Below are positions 1 to 12,064 of a DNA stretch of 64,000 bases, in pieces; the stretch's first letter is position 1; each line of letters starts with the position of its first letter. The notes under the pieces are model-generated. The model ran no database searches, was not told where the DNA came from, and saw only the letters and a program-made list of their open reading frames with translations. The stretch covers positions 3,648,321 to 3,712,320 of the forward strand of contig JAKJHU010000033.1 of NCBI GenBank assembly GCA_022316685.1, given 5' to 3'. Origin of the DNA: Progne subis subis (taxonomy: Eukaryota; Chordata; Aves; Passeriformes; Hirundinidae). Position numbers and translations under genes: made by a program.

Positions 1-3000
1 GATACTGGTAAGTATTGAATGGGAGACAGATGTACATCAAGGAAAGTTCCTGTTGAAAAAGAAAAATCTAGCTAGTTGAAACTATAAAAATAAATGCTTA
101 AAGAAAGGAAGGTAAGTATTCACACATCTTTGTGGGTCAGACAAGGTGAAATTCATTCCTGTTTGCAAAGGTTTGAGTGGAATGCAATTGGTATATAGAT
201 CCTATCTGGCCTCTTGATTAATTTCACCCACAGTCTCCAAATAAAGGGAGGCACATTACCCACTGCACTGTTCATTGCAAAACTAACCCACCTCCCTCCT
301 TGGCTCATCTCAGCCCAGCCATGAATGTGCCCAACCCAACCCATTCTTCCCGGTTAAAACGGGCAGCACTTCAAGAACAGCTGAGCTGCTGCTCAGTGTC
401 CTAACTGCCACAATTTGGTAACCTCCATTTAAGAAGGTCTGCCACAAATATTTTCATGCCTGGCTATGAATATTTTCATGCCTTGTCATAGAAGTCAGTG
501 TCAAGCTGCCTCTTGTGCTGTTCTCAAATCATCCTGCAGACATGTCCCCACCACATCTCAGCAACACCGGGCTCACCTCCCTGTTTTGTGATCACGATGT
601 AATACCACGTATTTCTGATTTTTCGTGACAACAACAATGGAGCCAAGATGTCCTCAAACTGCCCCTTTCATTTGCTTGCGAGTTTCTTGATACCTAAACT
701 TCTTCTTAATCCATGACAGGTGGTGCTGACCATGGTATCGCTTTACTCATCATCTCTGACCTCAAAGTACCTTTTTCTCTAGCCCAGCCTTGAGCTCATT
801 CTGGAACTCCCCACTGGAGCAGCTCCTGTTGGTCACCCTGGAAAACTCCTGCTCAGGTAAATAGCACTCCAGTACAATGAAACAATCTGTCTACACCCTC
901 CAAACATAGGCTGCATGCCCAACACCCTGTGATAACTACAAAGCTGTTGGGGGCTCTGTCTGGGCAGTGCCCAAGCCCTGACCACCGTCAGCCCCTGCGG
1001 TCCCTCAGAGCAGCAGCTCACAGTGTCACACGCCACGCAGCCTCGGGCTCCTGCAGTGCCACCTGGGTCACAGCCACCAATCCAGGAGAACAGCTGTGAA
1101 AACAGCATCCTGCCAACTGCAGGAACACACAGACTAAATAGCCGAGAGGAAAAAAAATGCACCCAAGCCTTTTAACTACTTCTAAATCACAAGGAGGAAA
1201 AATGGGAGAGAGAAGCAGTGCTCTGATCTGCTTACTTACAGATATGGATACATTTAGCTTATTGCCTGAACTAGTCTCTGCTTTCTAAAATCTCTCCTCA
1301 TTAGAAACTCAAGCAAATTACCACTGAAGAGCTCTTATCTAGACTGTGTTCTGAGAAGTGAGCAAAAGACTGATTCAGACCTGATGGGGAGGAAGTGCCT
1401 CGCAGCTCTGCCTGAGTGCACGAGTGGAAGGCAAGTTCAAACAGGCTGGAATAATTATAATGAGTTGTTTGCTGTTCTGCTTGGCTGGAAGTTGTTTGTT
1501 GTCATGCTTTTTTAATTGCAAAGTCCTTCTGTAGCACAATTTTCTTTCACTTGATCATTACAGCCACCTATGACATTTAGAAAGAAATAATTTGTGTAAG
1601 ATATGGTGACTACAGGAAGAGTTACTATCTAGCAAGTGGAATAATATGCCATAGAAAAAGAAAAATCAAAGAGGGTTACATCCATGAGACATGAATATAA
1701 CTTTTATTTGGAACAGTTAAAGCTCTCAAGCATCTGAAAGTTAACTACAGACACAATGTAGTAGCTCTAATTTCATCAAATTTGCCATATGCAGAGAAAA
1801 TACAAACCCAAACCAGGACTCCAACTACCTGCTGCTTTAAAAGGTAGTATAATAAATTGCTCTGAAAATGGTAACATGCCAAACAAGCCAGAAGGGAGTA
1901 TCTGAACAGGGAGACTGTGGAAAATGGAGATTTGGAACCATTTAAAAACATTTCACAATAAAACCTAAAAGCCACACTCCTACTATCTGAAAGTTTACTG
2001 ACAAAAAATTACTTGTCTTAACAGAAAAGTGAGAGCACCTAAAAGGTATAGGAGTATGCATCCACATAAATCACATATACAGACCCACTCAGAGGTAGTG
2101 TGCATGCATGGATTATAGATATATTGTATATACATGTGCACTTCCTGGACCAGAAAAATGGTGATAATAATAAACATGTAGTTCAGATTTATTTAAGAAA
2201 ACTGCTAAGAGAAGGAAAATAACAATCTGTAGCAACAGTTTATGATGTTTACTACCTTCTTCTATGATGCAAAGGAGTTTTTGAGGGTTTTGGTCTAATA
2301 TTTCTGAAAGGTCTTAAGCTTGTCAGGGGATTCCTGACAAACATTTCCTGACTATGTGAGACTGGAAACTTAGGATGTTTGCTCTTGTGGGTGCTTCCTG
2401 ACTGCAGTCTGTGCTACAGTTTCCTTAGAATGAGGGGAACTGGGATGAATGATCAGATTGTTCTCCCTAGTTCTATCTAGCCCAGCAAAAGGAACCCTAA
2501 CCCAAGTGTTAACTTATTACAGGACAACACTGTCACAAATGGTCCTGGAAGAGCAGAATAGTTCTATGTATACATTTCCTAATGTTCAGGGCATCCGAGT
2601 CAGGGGCATCTTTCTAATCTAATATTAATGTTCCAGGATGTTAAACAACAGCTATTTAAAGTTCAGCCCTTTCAAATCAATAAGAACTGATCACTTATAC
2701 TCAAGAGTTTTAACTCTGAATAAGAAATGTGCCCTAGAATGTGACAGTAAGTGCAGAGCATCAAGATGCAGGAGCAGAGCCAGGAGTGATGATTCAGCCT
2801 TGGCCACAGCACAGTGCCCAGGTTCTGATGGCCTGGAGAGGGGTCACAAGTACCACCAGGGTCAGGGCAAATCCCCTGTTCTGTGAAAGACACAAAGGAG
2901 CAAAGTTTTCTTCTTCAGAAAGCTCAGGCCTGACTTGATTTTTGTTGACAAGGGCAAGCTTCCTTTCCCTGCATGTTATCTGTCTAATATTTACGTATCT

Positions 3001-4035
3001 CAGGCCAGCTGATCCCAGAGGCACTGCAGAGCACCAGAGGCCAATTCCTGCGGGCTGCAGAGTAGTCAAAGGTGATCACCCCCAGGGATGGGACCCCCCT
3101 GCTTCCAGCCAGCCCCAGGGAGCATCTGAGATGCCTGCCAGGGAACAGGGACCTCACAGCCCTTGAGCTGCCTTCCTCCTGCATAGATCTTTCAGCATTT
3201 ACCACGGGTGAGCTCCTCAGACCCTCTGCTCAGCTACATGCCTCCCTGGAAAACGTGGAAGCTTCATATCCTCATCCCCAGTGAAATCTGTCTGAGACAA
3301 ACTTAAGCAATCAGAACAGATCTGCTTTTGGAAACAAGACAAAAGCGGTGTAGGAACTAAATGAGAACATAGTCTCCTTTAGAGAAGGACTTTATTTTGT
3401 TGATGACATTTTAATTCTGGGACAACAGAAGGGGGTAACCTAAATAATCTCACACTTCCATAATGATGTTTGCTATACAGCCCGCAACGAGTCAGGATGG
3501 CATCTGCCATTACACTGAATGAGCCTTGCTTTCCTTGTGCATGTTCCTTGTACAGGGAGAACAGGGAGAGAAACTGGCTTCTTATTAGGCCCACTGACTG
3601 AGCTGTAAAACACCAAACATGCCTTGTGGGGAAGATCAAAACCTTCTCTGCCCCTCCAGCCACACCAGCTAAGTTACCAAGAGTTAAAGCCTGCCCTTGC
3701 AGTCCTTGTCGTGGTTACAGTAGCTCTAGAAGTGTGTTACAAATGCTGATATTGATATACCCTGTAAGCCTGACATGGATTAAAAGGGAGGCAAGTCACA
3801 AGTCTAAAGTGGGCTTAAAGCAAAAACTATACCCACATCTGTTACAAAATGTGAAAGATGAGTTCACTGCATCCCAGCTAGAAAAAATATCTTGGCAGCA
3901 CAGTGACTAGGTTATTTCATTTCTACAAATACAAAATAAATAGATAGGTGAAGCTGCATTGTAAACTGAGTAACTGCAGAGCAAAGCTATAAGAATCTTC
4001 AACCTTAAACACAAAACCTGTTGAACTTTTAGCCA

Positions 4036-4036
<1 letters not shown>
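1..4036. other. Unique AT-rich non-coding sequence, no gene seen
   Basis: No recognisable exon, RNA gene or young transposon was found on either strand. Open frames are short (109 codons at most) and none shows a known domain. Several overlapping frames on both strands at 2,638-3,284 coincide with a locally more GC-rich stretch, which lowers stop-codon frequency; this is a composition effect, not evidence of coding. A small 22-bp duplication lies at 447-482 and is listed separately. An AATAAA-like string occurs at about 3,934, roughly 100 bases before the A33 run. Confidence 0.7.
447..482. repeat. Partial 22-bp tandem duplication
   Basis: The 14-base string AATATTTTCATGCC occurs at 447 and again at 469, giving a 22-bp period with a related linker (TGGCTATG). 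It looks like a simple local duplication with no associated gene. Confidence 0.8.

Positions 4037-4069
<33 letters not shown>
4037..4069. repeat. Uninterrupted A33 homopolymer
   Basis: Thirty-three consecutive A residues follow the string TTTTAGCCAC. Pure runs of this length arise either as the poly(A) tail of a retroposed transcript or by slippage at a shorter tract. An AATAAA-like motif lies about 100 bases upstream, further than the usual 10-30 bases, so a retrocopy origin is only a possibility. No protein similarity was recognised upstream. Confidence 0.95.
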
Positions 4070-4072
<3 letters not shown>

Positions 4073-5357
4073 GTCGCATCATAGTCTAAATTTTTGGGAG
4101 AAAAATAATTTTGAAATAATTGTATTTAAAGAAAAAGAAACTGCTTGGTTGGCCCAAGTCACTCAAACTCCATCTGTCTTAGTGATCAGAATGAGCCCCA
4201 TCACTTTTTCATCATTCATTTCTGGTTATTTGCCCTCATTGGACTACAAGCCCCATGAGGCACTAAGATGCAGTTTTGCATAACTTGAGCATGGACTTAC
4301 AGCACAAAATATGGTGCCAGCAAAGGCACAGAGACTACCAATAACCAAATCCCAATGTGCCAACGCACTCAAACAAATTCTGTCAGTCAGCAACAGTCAA
4401 AACCTCTTAGAATAAAACATGTGGAAACAACGCAACTTGACATTTATAGATCAATAAATGTTTGTTTTCCGAAAGTTTTGATCTTTTAATTTTTCATTCC
4501 AATTTGTGATTAAAACAAGTGTCTAAATATCAGAATTCCTCAAGGGAAACTCTATTTTCAATCCTCTTCAACAATACGACTAAACTTTTCTTCCTCATCC
4601 ACAGAAAGTTCTAGATATGTAGATAGGATCAGAATTCACTTCCTGTTGCTCAGCTAGAAATCTGATTACATACGCAGAAGACCTTACAGATTCCCAAGCA
4701 ATTTCCAGACTTCTCCTTTCCAACAAAGCTTGAACCCAGTCCAGGTTAAAACTAGGTCTCAGATGCAGGAGGAGCAGAAGTTCCCATATTTCTTGGCTTC
4801 TTTTCCTCTTGTAAATGTCACTGCTGAGGGGCTGCTGCAGGAAGAGAAGCTGTCTGGAGGCACAGCCCAGGTGCCAAGGTCCCCAGCACAATCTGGGTAT
4901 TGCACTGCAACTAAATCCATCCTGCTCTTTCTGCCTCCAGCTGGACTAAGGGCTGGCTTCCTCAGCAAACTCCATGTGCTAGAGGAAAGCCTTCTACTTT
5001 AAAACTAGATTAGTTCTGCTTTGCTGAACTGCCAAAATTTATGATATTTAACATGCTGAAATTTTATTGCCTTTAACCATCGTATTATAAGCATGTGAAG
5101 TTTCAGCAAAACTAAGGGAAAACTGTTTATTCTAAGAAATGCCTGAGTTGGCAATCCAATAAACTCTCTAACAAGCTGCAAACGTAAGCCGTCACTGGAC
5201 CACAACCAACAGTATAATTATCTCAGTGTGTACCTCAGCTCTTTATCACTGCACAGAGACCCTGTGACACACAGGTGGGAGCAACCAAGGCTGGTCCTCA
5301 AGAAAGGAACCTTCAGTGATGCAGTCCTCAATTGCTTTCATTTTCCATTTCTGCCCT

Positions 5358-5358
<1 letters not shown>
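4070..5358. other. Unique non-coding sequence
   Basis: Nothing supportable as a gene. Overlapping frames of 69-98 codons on both strands between 4,595 and 5,002 share the same moderately GC-rich stretch and show no domain. Confidence 0.65.

Positions 5359-5404
<46 letters not shown>
5359..5404. repeat. (ATT)n trinucleotide microsatellite, about 15 units
   Basis: A perfect TTA/ATT repeat of about 46 bases follows CTGCCCTG. Because the unit is three bases long it reads as poly-Ile or poly-Tyr in two overlapping short frames; these are repeat artefacts. It is probably length-polymorphic. Confidence 0.97.
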
Positions 5405-5406
<2 letters not shown>

Positions 5407-6697
5407 TTAAGGTTTGTTTGTTGTAACAAAAAATCCATTAGAGATGAGCCTGTTGCTGCTACCTACAGACACACAACCTGGAACAGCTCCTGTTCCCAAA
5501 GAGCAGGAGCAAACAGGTGAGGGGGAGAGAAAAGCATCTTACCCATCCTGACTTGGTGGACTCTTCACCTTGACACTGGTGTTTCCTTGGCTCTGCAGAA
5601 TATTCCTTCACAAAGACAAAGCTGAGTCACTCACTCATTGCTCTGTGATCTCCATGGTTAGGGAACAGAGTGCTTGAAGTGCCATGACTTTTGTGGCTGC
5701 ATATTCACCATCATCACTTGCTAAGGGCAAGGTTCTGTGCAAGACATCTTGGACTTTTTCTCCAGCTCCTGTTAGCACGTTGAAAAGTTTGGGAGGTGTG
5801 CAGTGTCATCTTGTTTTCTTCTCAGCCATTTCTTAAAGCAAGAACCTCAGTTTCTCATTGGGAAAAAAGTTCTAATTCTTATGGTGTCAGAAAATGACGT
5901 AGTTGCCCTGCATATACCATGCAATTTATGGAAAGAGAGAAGAACAAACCCACAACTAACTAAATCTTTCTATATACAAAATTAATTCAAGAATTGACTG
6001 GAAACAATTATTTGCTCTAGCCTGCAAAGGTTTCTGGATGAACTGCTTTTTATGTTTAACACCTTCCAGGGCTGTGCTCAGACATTCTTCATATCATATG
6101 TACAGTGAACATAAAAGACCTTAGCTATCTTCCACCAGTTTTACACTAGATAAAATCTGTTGGCTTTAATGAAGATGCACCTTTTTTAATATCTGTGTAA
6201 GTAAAAAGAGAACCAGATCCTCCCAGTGAAAATGTCAGGTTCCTAATGATGTTCATTTTTACTTAGAAATAATGAGGAGAAATACCTGGCACAGAATTTC
6301 CCTGGCATAAGGAATAGTGCATAACAATGAGATTCATCTCAAGAATTTCGACCCACCCAGGGGATGTATTCCATCACCTTACACAGTAGATACAGAAAGG
6401 GATGTCCATGAGGAATCCAATCCCATTTAGTGTCTGTCCTGGGATGAGATAAATCTTCACTGGAAATACTTCTCCCTGGCTCCACTGACTGTAAAGGAAA
6501 TCTTTGTTAGTAGCTGACGATAGAAGACTAAATTGACATCAATCCCATCACTGGTCCCTGCATTTGTTAAAGGCCTGCAAAGATGCAAATGTTCAGCTCC
6601 GTTGTGAGACAGTGTTTCAGCCATTCAACATTTATAGTGAGCCCAGTCAGGGCATCTGCACAGCACTCGAGCTGAGGAGACAAGGAAGAACCCTCTA
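5405..6697. other. Unique non-coding sequence
   Basis: No coding exon recognised. A donor-like string, ACAG followed by GTGAGG, occurs near 5,515, but no matching open exon or acceptor was identified, so no exon is called. Confidence 0.6.
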
Positions 6698-6828
6698 TTC
6701 TTCTCTTCTCTTCTCTTCTCTTCTCTTCTCTTCTCTTCTCTTCTCTTCTCTTCTCTTCTCTTCTCTTCTCTTCTCTTCTCTTCTCTTCTCTTCTCTTCTC
6801 TTCTCTTCTCTTCTCTTCTCTTCTCTTT
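6698..6828. repeat. (TTCTC)25 pentanucleotide microsatellite, pure polypyrimidine
   Basis: Twenty-five perfect TTCTC units run from 6,701 to 6,825, with partial units at each edge. The top strand is entirely pyrimidine and the bottom entirely purine (GAGAA). Both strands stay open and encode artefactual LFSSL or REEKR repeats. Such mirror-like homopurine-homopyrimidine tracts can adopt triplex (H-DNA) structure. The array ends in TTTCAG at 6,826-6,831, so the tract together with this AG resembles an exceptionally long 3' splice-site polypyrimidine tract. Confidence 0.98.
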
Positions 6829-6831
6829 CAG

Positions 6832-9800
6832 AAACACTCTCTAAAAACCCAGCACGTACAGATTTGTGAGCAATTTTTTCATTAAAAATGAAAAATAAAA
6901 TAAAAATATTCTTTTAGTTGATCCCAGACATTGTTTTTCTTAACAAGCTCTCTGGTGAAGAACAATATTTTGTTTACCAAGATAATGAATAATTTGTTTC
7001 ATGTTATTTGCTTTACTTTTTTTCAGGTTTTAAGTTAAACACAGTCAGGATTGTTTCCATCAAATTGAAAATTTTATGCCTTCTGTGCATAACAAAACAA
7101 ATATTTTTGTTCCTTTTTTCCTAAAATAATCCTCAAGCAAATAAAAATAATTTGGTTTACATGAAGTTTCAGTTTTCAACAAGGAAATTATTCATCCAAA
7201 TTGACTCAAAACATGAGGATAATTAACTAATTACAGCTTGTGATATCCCCAGTGAAGTGGTAAGAGGACACTTTCCATGTTATTAAATTCTGGACCAGGA
7301 TGAAATCAATGTACTTGCAAAGGCTGATGAAGCACCAGTTCTTTTGAACGCGACCCTTTTGAACGTGGCATATTCAGAGGCATCATTTTCTGAAAAGAGT
7401 GGATGCTTTCTTTTTACCTTAATTAAGACCATTGTGTGTTGCCTAATGCCTAATGTGTTTAATAACATTGCACTCTTGTGACATATGGTGAGAAAAGGGC
7501 TCAGATTTCACACACATTGTGCAGCTTCATGTCACTGGCAGCAGCTACTCATTTGTGCTCTAAACATTCTTCTCGATGTTCTTAAAGGCATCTCATCTTG
7601 GCTGTGTCTGACATGCAGGCACAAAGTGGTCCAGAAGAAGAGAAAAGGTACTTTCAGCTTGGAAATCGATGCGAGTGCTATTTTTCACAGCCTGTGAGAA
7701 GAGCCTTTCATCATAAGGGGAAAGTGGTTATCAGAAGAAAAGGATCCTGCAGTGCCACCAGTGCCACCACTCATCACCCCAGCTCACAGAAGTGTGGAGC
7801 CTCACAGCGAAGCCTTTTTGTTGTTGAGGAGTAGGGCAACACACAAGCCACATTTCCAGCAAGGTATAAGTCATAAATCACAAATAGGTGTCTAGCCTGT
7901 GGTTCCTTAGGCATCAGTATTCTCTCCTTCACGCCAAGCAGGTTCTGACATGTTTCTAAATCCTGACCAAGTCTTAAAAAACTTTAGGTCTGATCCCCAA
8001 ACCTCTGTTAGCTCGTCCGTTGTCTAAATCTGCCGGATCTTACCACTCACTAGGAAGTTTTCTTCTAGAGTCAGGAAATCAAGACCTTGAATCAAATTTC
8101 TCTGAGCTGACTTTTTGCATGTTCCCTCTGTTATATGCCTGAATAATTCTGAGCAAAACATTTATGCTGAGGTCTGCACCATATAACTTGACCATTGAAG
8201 TGATGATGCAGAAGACAGAGGAAAAGATATACAGGGCAAATGAACCATTCCCACATCTATGCCTTCTGCAAAAAAAAACTTTCAAGTGTAAATTTTTGAG
8301 GTTTCATTTGTGTCCTTCTGTTTTACAGAAGACTGTAGTCCTTCCAAATGTTTCACCACTGGGTTTTGATGTTATAATAACGTCACAGGGAAAGTTCTGG
8401 AGTGCAAGATTTCAAGAGGTCCTGAACATTAGCAGATGTTGTTCCATTTTCCATCAAAAATTTCTTTGTCCAAGAACAGCTCTTTTGGATTGTGTGCCAA
8501 ATTAGAGCTTAACATTTAAAGAAAAAAATATATATATATATATATAGACTAAACAATATTACTTGTAGAGACAGTTCTATCCAGCCTGTCATGATCTTCA
8601 CACATTAAATTTATCCCAAAACATATTTTCCTACTGACTGATTTGTACTTTAGTTGTTTGCAAGATTGATAAGCATAACCAAATTATCTTGTATATCATA
8701 TTGGTCAACTATTTGTATTTCTGATAATGTTTGTTTTCTGTTTGTTTTTCTCCATGTACATGATCAAAGGCTATCAGAGAGATAGCTTGGGGGTAGAAGA
8801 GGCATATCTTCATAAGCATTTTTAGCTCCAGCAGAAATATACGACATTGTGTTGAATATTTTTCATTTATTTAATGAGAAATCAGAAGGCATTGCCAGCC
8901 AGATGCTTTCATTATGATCTGTGTTGCAAACACTTGAGTTTTCCAGCCTGAGAATTAGATCCTGCTACTTGAAGAATCCTACTAAAGTACAATAGTGTGT
9001 CCTGCCACAATGAACATCTTTCAAGAACTGAATGTAAAAATAGGTGTTTTGTCGAAGTACACTGCAGTCATAAAACTGGAGAAGGACACAAATACTTCTG
9101 TGGAGTGTTTTACTGAATACAAGGTTGGAGACTGAATACTTGGTTTGGATGAGAGGCTCAAAAGTGGGCTGTAGAGGAGGAATCTGCCACGGTACCTCAA
9201 AATAATTGCTGTGAGGGAGGCAGGGAGAAACCCTGACTGTACCTACTCCCATTTCACTGTCCAAGCTGGAGAAGCAGGGAAAAAATCTTAAATATTTTTT
9301 CCATTTTTCTGGTGTTTCAGAGAATTATTTGGACACAAACTAGTCTCCATACAAGGCTACCCACTCCCTGACAGCTCCACTACACCTGCCAGAATATCAG
9401 TGGAGTTGGTGATTTTGCAACACATCCATGTTAGTGCCTGGATGATAATATCAGACACATTTCTCTGCCAGCAGCTAATGGGTTTTTCAGTCATCACCAT
9501 CCACATAGGTCAGTCAAACAACATTGAACCAGATGCTCAGTGCTCTTTATTGCATTGCCACTCTCAAAGCCATCTACGCTTGACTGTTTGCCAATTTTTC
9601 TTTTAATAAAAAATCCCTTTCTTTCTGTTTGTGCAGAAATCCATCACAGAACAGAATATTATTTACAGTATACCCTGGCTACTGGCTGTGGCCAAAAATA
9701 GTGCTTAACAACAGGAGGAAAAGATCTGCCACTCTGCAGAAAGAGCTACATCTAATGCCAGCCATATAATTACTGCTCTTTCCACCTCCAGTAAAATTTA

Positions 9801-10470
9801 TAACCAGTACTGTCATTTAGGGTTTCATGAGGATGGACTTTCATGCTTTATGGTGAGTACATTAATAGCTTCTAACTACTGAAATTTCTAATCATCTATA
9901 TTGAAAAAAGAAATTTATTACCACACAATTACAGTCATTTTAATGTTCTACAAGCATATTATTTGCACATTTGAGTGTAAGTCATCAGGAAGTCCTTTCT
10001 AAGAAGACTACTTTAATATAACTAAGGAACATGATGATTCTGCAGACTGTGGGTGAACATCAGCCCTCTGGTAACAACCAGAAAACTCCTCGAGGAGGGA
10101 GACTCTAGTGATGTTTTTGTCATGGAATCTGTTTTAATTAATTTAGCAAGGATTGAGCTGGTGATACCTGGATTAAGATACAGATTAAACCAATGGTTTA
10201 CAGGCAATGAAGGAGGATTATGACCTCTTCAAAACGAAAACCAAAAGGTTATATGTGGAGCCTGGCCTTTCCAGACAAAGTGCATGACATTTCTTCACAA
10301 AGGTAATTTGGAGGAGGGAAAATGATTGTGTTGTCTTTCTTGCTTACTGCAAAACTTCACCTGAGCTGAGACCTTTAGGACCCTAACTGTAGTTCTCCAC
10401 AATGGCAGTAGAGCTGTGAGGTCTCCATTCCAAACAGGCTGCAGAGGATGGGGCCAGCTCAGAGCTGGTT
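6832..10470. other. Unique AT-rich non-coding sequence
   Basis: No gene is supported. The longest frame is 113 codons (8,164-8,505, plus) and has no recognisable domain. A short (TA)9 tract lies at 8,529-8,546. The 6,870-7,240 stretch is strongly AT-rich, with many short A and T runs. Confidence 0.65.
8529..8546. repeat. (TA)9 dinucleotide tract
   Basis: Nine perfect TA units follow an A-run. It is short and self-complementary, with no other feature attached. Confidence 0.95.
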
Positions 10471-10660
10471 GTTCAGGGCTGTCCAGTCAATGTTTCAGTA
10501 TCTCTAAATGTGGAGAATTCACAGCTTCCTTGGACTTCTGTTTGCATGTTTGACAACTATCACTTTGGTAAAAAAAAAACTGAGACTCTCTCGTTCTACA
10601 ACTTCCATTCACAGTCTCTTCTCTCACTGCTGGCAAGAGTCTGTCTCTGCCTCCCCTCCC
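10471..10660 (-). mobile_element. Degraded CR1 LINE fragment, antisense
   Basis: The top strand follows the reverse complement of a CR1 LINE from the region shortly upstream of its 3' end. The order is 'CAGTCAATGTTTCAGTATCTC', a 'GGAGAATTCACAGCTTCCTTGG' equivalent of the usual 'GGAGACTCCACAACCTCTCTGG', then 'TGTTTGACAACTATCACTTTGGTAAAAAA' for the usual 'TGTTTGACCACTCTCAtaGTAAAAAA'. Divergence is high and both edges are approximate. A 140-codon plus-strand frame at 10,508-10,930 overlaps this relic and is not a gene. The subfamily cannot be assigned by eye. Confidence 0.55.
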
Positions 10661-12023
10661 AGTAGTGAAGTCTTCCCCAAGAGTGAGCTTCTCCCTCTCT
10701 TTGTCCTGGGAAACACTGTTTCCCTACTGTGTGCAGGAAGCATACAGGACTCCATAAGAGACTTGAGGAGAATCATCTCTTTGGTTATCACCTCGACTAC
10801 TCTTCCCAAGCTCAGGAAATCAATTGCCACAGCCTCCTTCCTTCAGGTGCGTGGACATCAGCAGATTAAATACCCTGAGGTTCCTGCTTTTGTTCTTCAT
10901 TTCCTTCAAATAACTGTCACCTCTCTCTAAAGAAAACACACTCAGCAGTAATTGATTTCCAGGTGATATGTCTACATGAGCTGCTGTGCAGCACCCTGCC
11001 ACTGCTGGCATCTAATTGTACACCTGGGCACTATCATCTGATACCCATGTGTGGTGTGACTGGAGACATCTGTCACTTCACACAGCTTCAAGGGTTTCTG
11101 TGACACACTCAGAAAATGCTGCAGCAGGAGCAGACAGAGTCCCTCAGCACGAGCAGAGGAATGTGGAGGACAAGCACTCAGAGCTGGGGGGTCCCCTGCA
11201 CCTCCCCTCCTCTCCTCCTCACTCCACAAACCCTGCCATCAGATGCTGTGGCCTGTGGCTGGATGGGAGCAGAGGATGTTGACAGATGCCACCACAACCA
11301 GGATCCCCAAGAATTTTCCCTCCTGCCCACCAATCTCGTGTGCCTCCAGCCGCAGCAGAGGTGTGCTGTACTGGGACACTCTTCAAACCACTCTTTGCAA
11401 TTGACTATCTCTCCAAGTTCCCTTTTGATTATCTGTCTGAAAACAAAACTCTGTAGCTAAGCATTACTTGTTTTTTATGTCACTGCTGCTGCTGTGTCAG
11501 GGCAGTGGTATTAATTTTGGATGCTACATCGAAAAAAATTTCCCTTGTGTTTCCTTCTTACAGTCCCGAATCAAGTAAAACAAATAATGAAACTATCAGG
11601 ACTGAAGAGAGGAACAAAGTATTAGGCTTTTTATTACTTACAAAATTTATTTCACTGCTGTTTCAGCTTGCTCTCATCCTTGCCAAAAGGCAAACATCTG
11701 GATATATTTTATGGAAATAGATTATTTGGCTTCTGTGGCCAAATCGTTGTGCTGCAGAGCACAGGGTCTTAAAAGTCTGCAGCACCTTTACATGCATTTC
11801 AAAACTACAAATGAGGAACAGAAGGATTTTTACATGGTGCTGATTATATGTGCAACACTCTCACTTCTAAATGTATGCTCACCATGCCCTTGCAGCTCAG
11901 TACACCTGGTGAATTTGTCAAAAGATGCCAGGAAAAGGCCATTTGCAGCCCATCTCTGTTTCAGTGATATTTGTGGTAGCTTCACAGCCACAATTTTTGC
12001 TGTGAGGTGTAATATTTTGTTGG
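10661..12023. other. Unique non-coding sequence
   Basis: Several overlapping frames of 63-149 codons occur on both strands, none with a recognisable domain. The first 200 bases may still contain unrecognised CR1-derived sequence continuing from the relic upstream. Confidence 0.55.
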
Positions 12024-12064
12024 TTTTTTGTTTGTTTGTTTGTTTGTTTGTTTGTTTGTTTTTG
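12024..12064. repeat. (TTTG)8 tetranucleotide microsatellite
   Basis: Eight perfect TTTG units (12,027-12,058) are bordered by short T runs. They read as a CLFV-type repeat on the plus strand and a KQTN repeat on the minus strand, which accounts for the 124- and 149-codon frames spanning this position. Confidence 0.95.

Noticed and set aside
5228..5520. Poly-Ile and poly-Tyr proteins
   Set aside because: Translation of the (ATT)n microsatellite.
6564..6869. LFSSL and REEKR repeat proteins
   Set aside because: Direct translation of the (TTCTC)25 microsatellite.
10508..10930. 140-codon plus-strand frame
   Set aside because: Overlaps an antisense CR1 relic and shows no domain.
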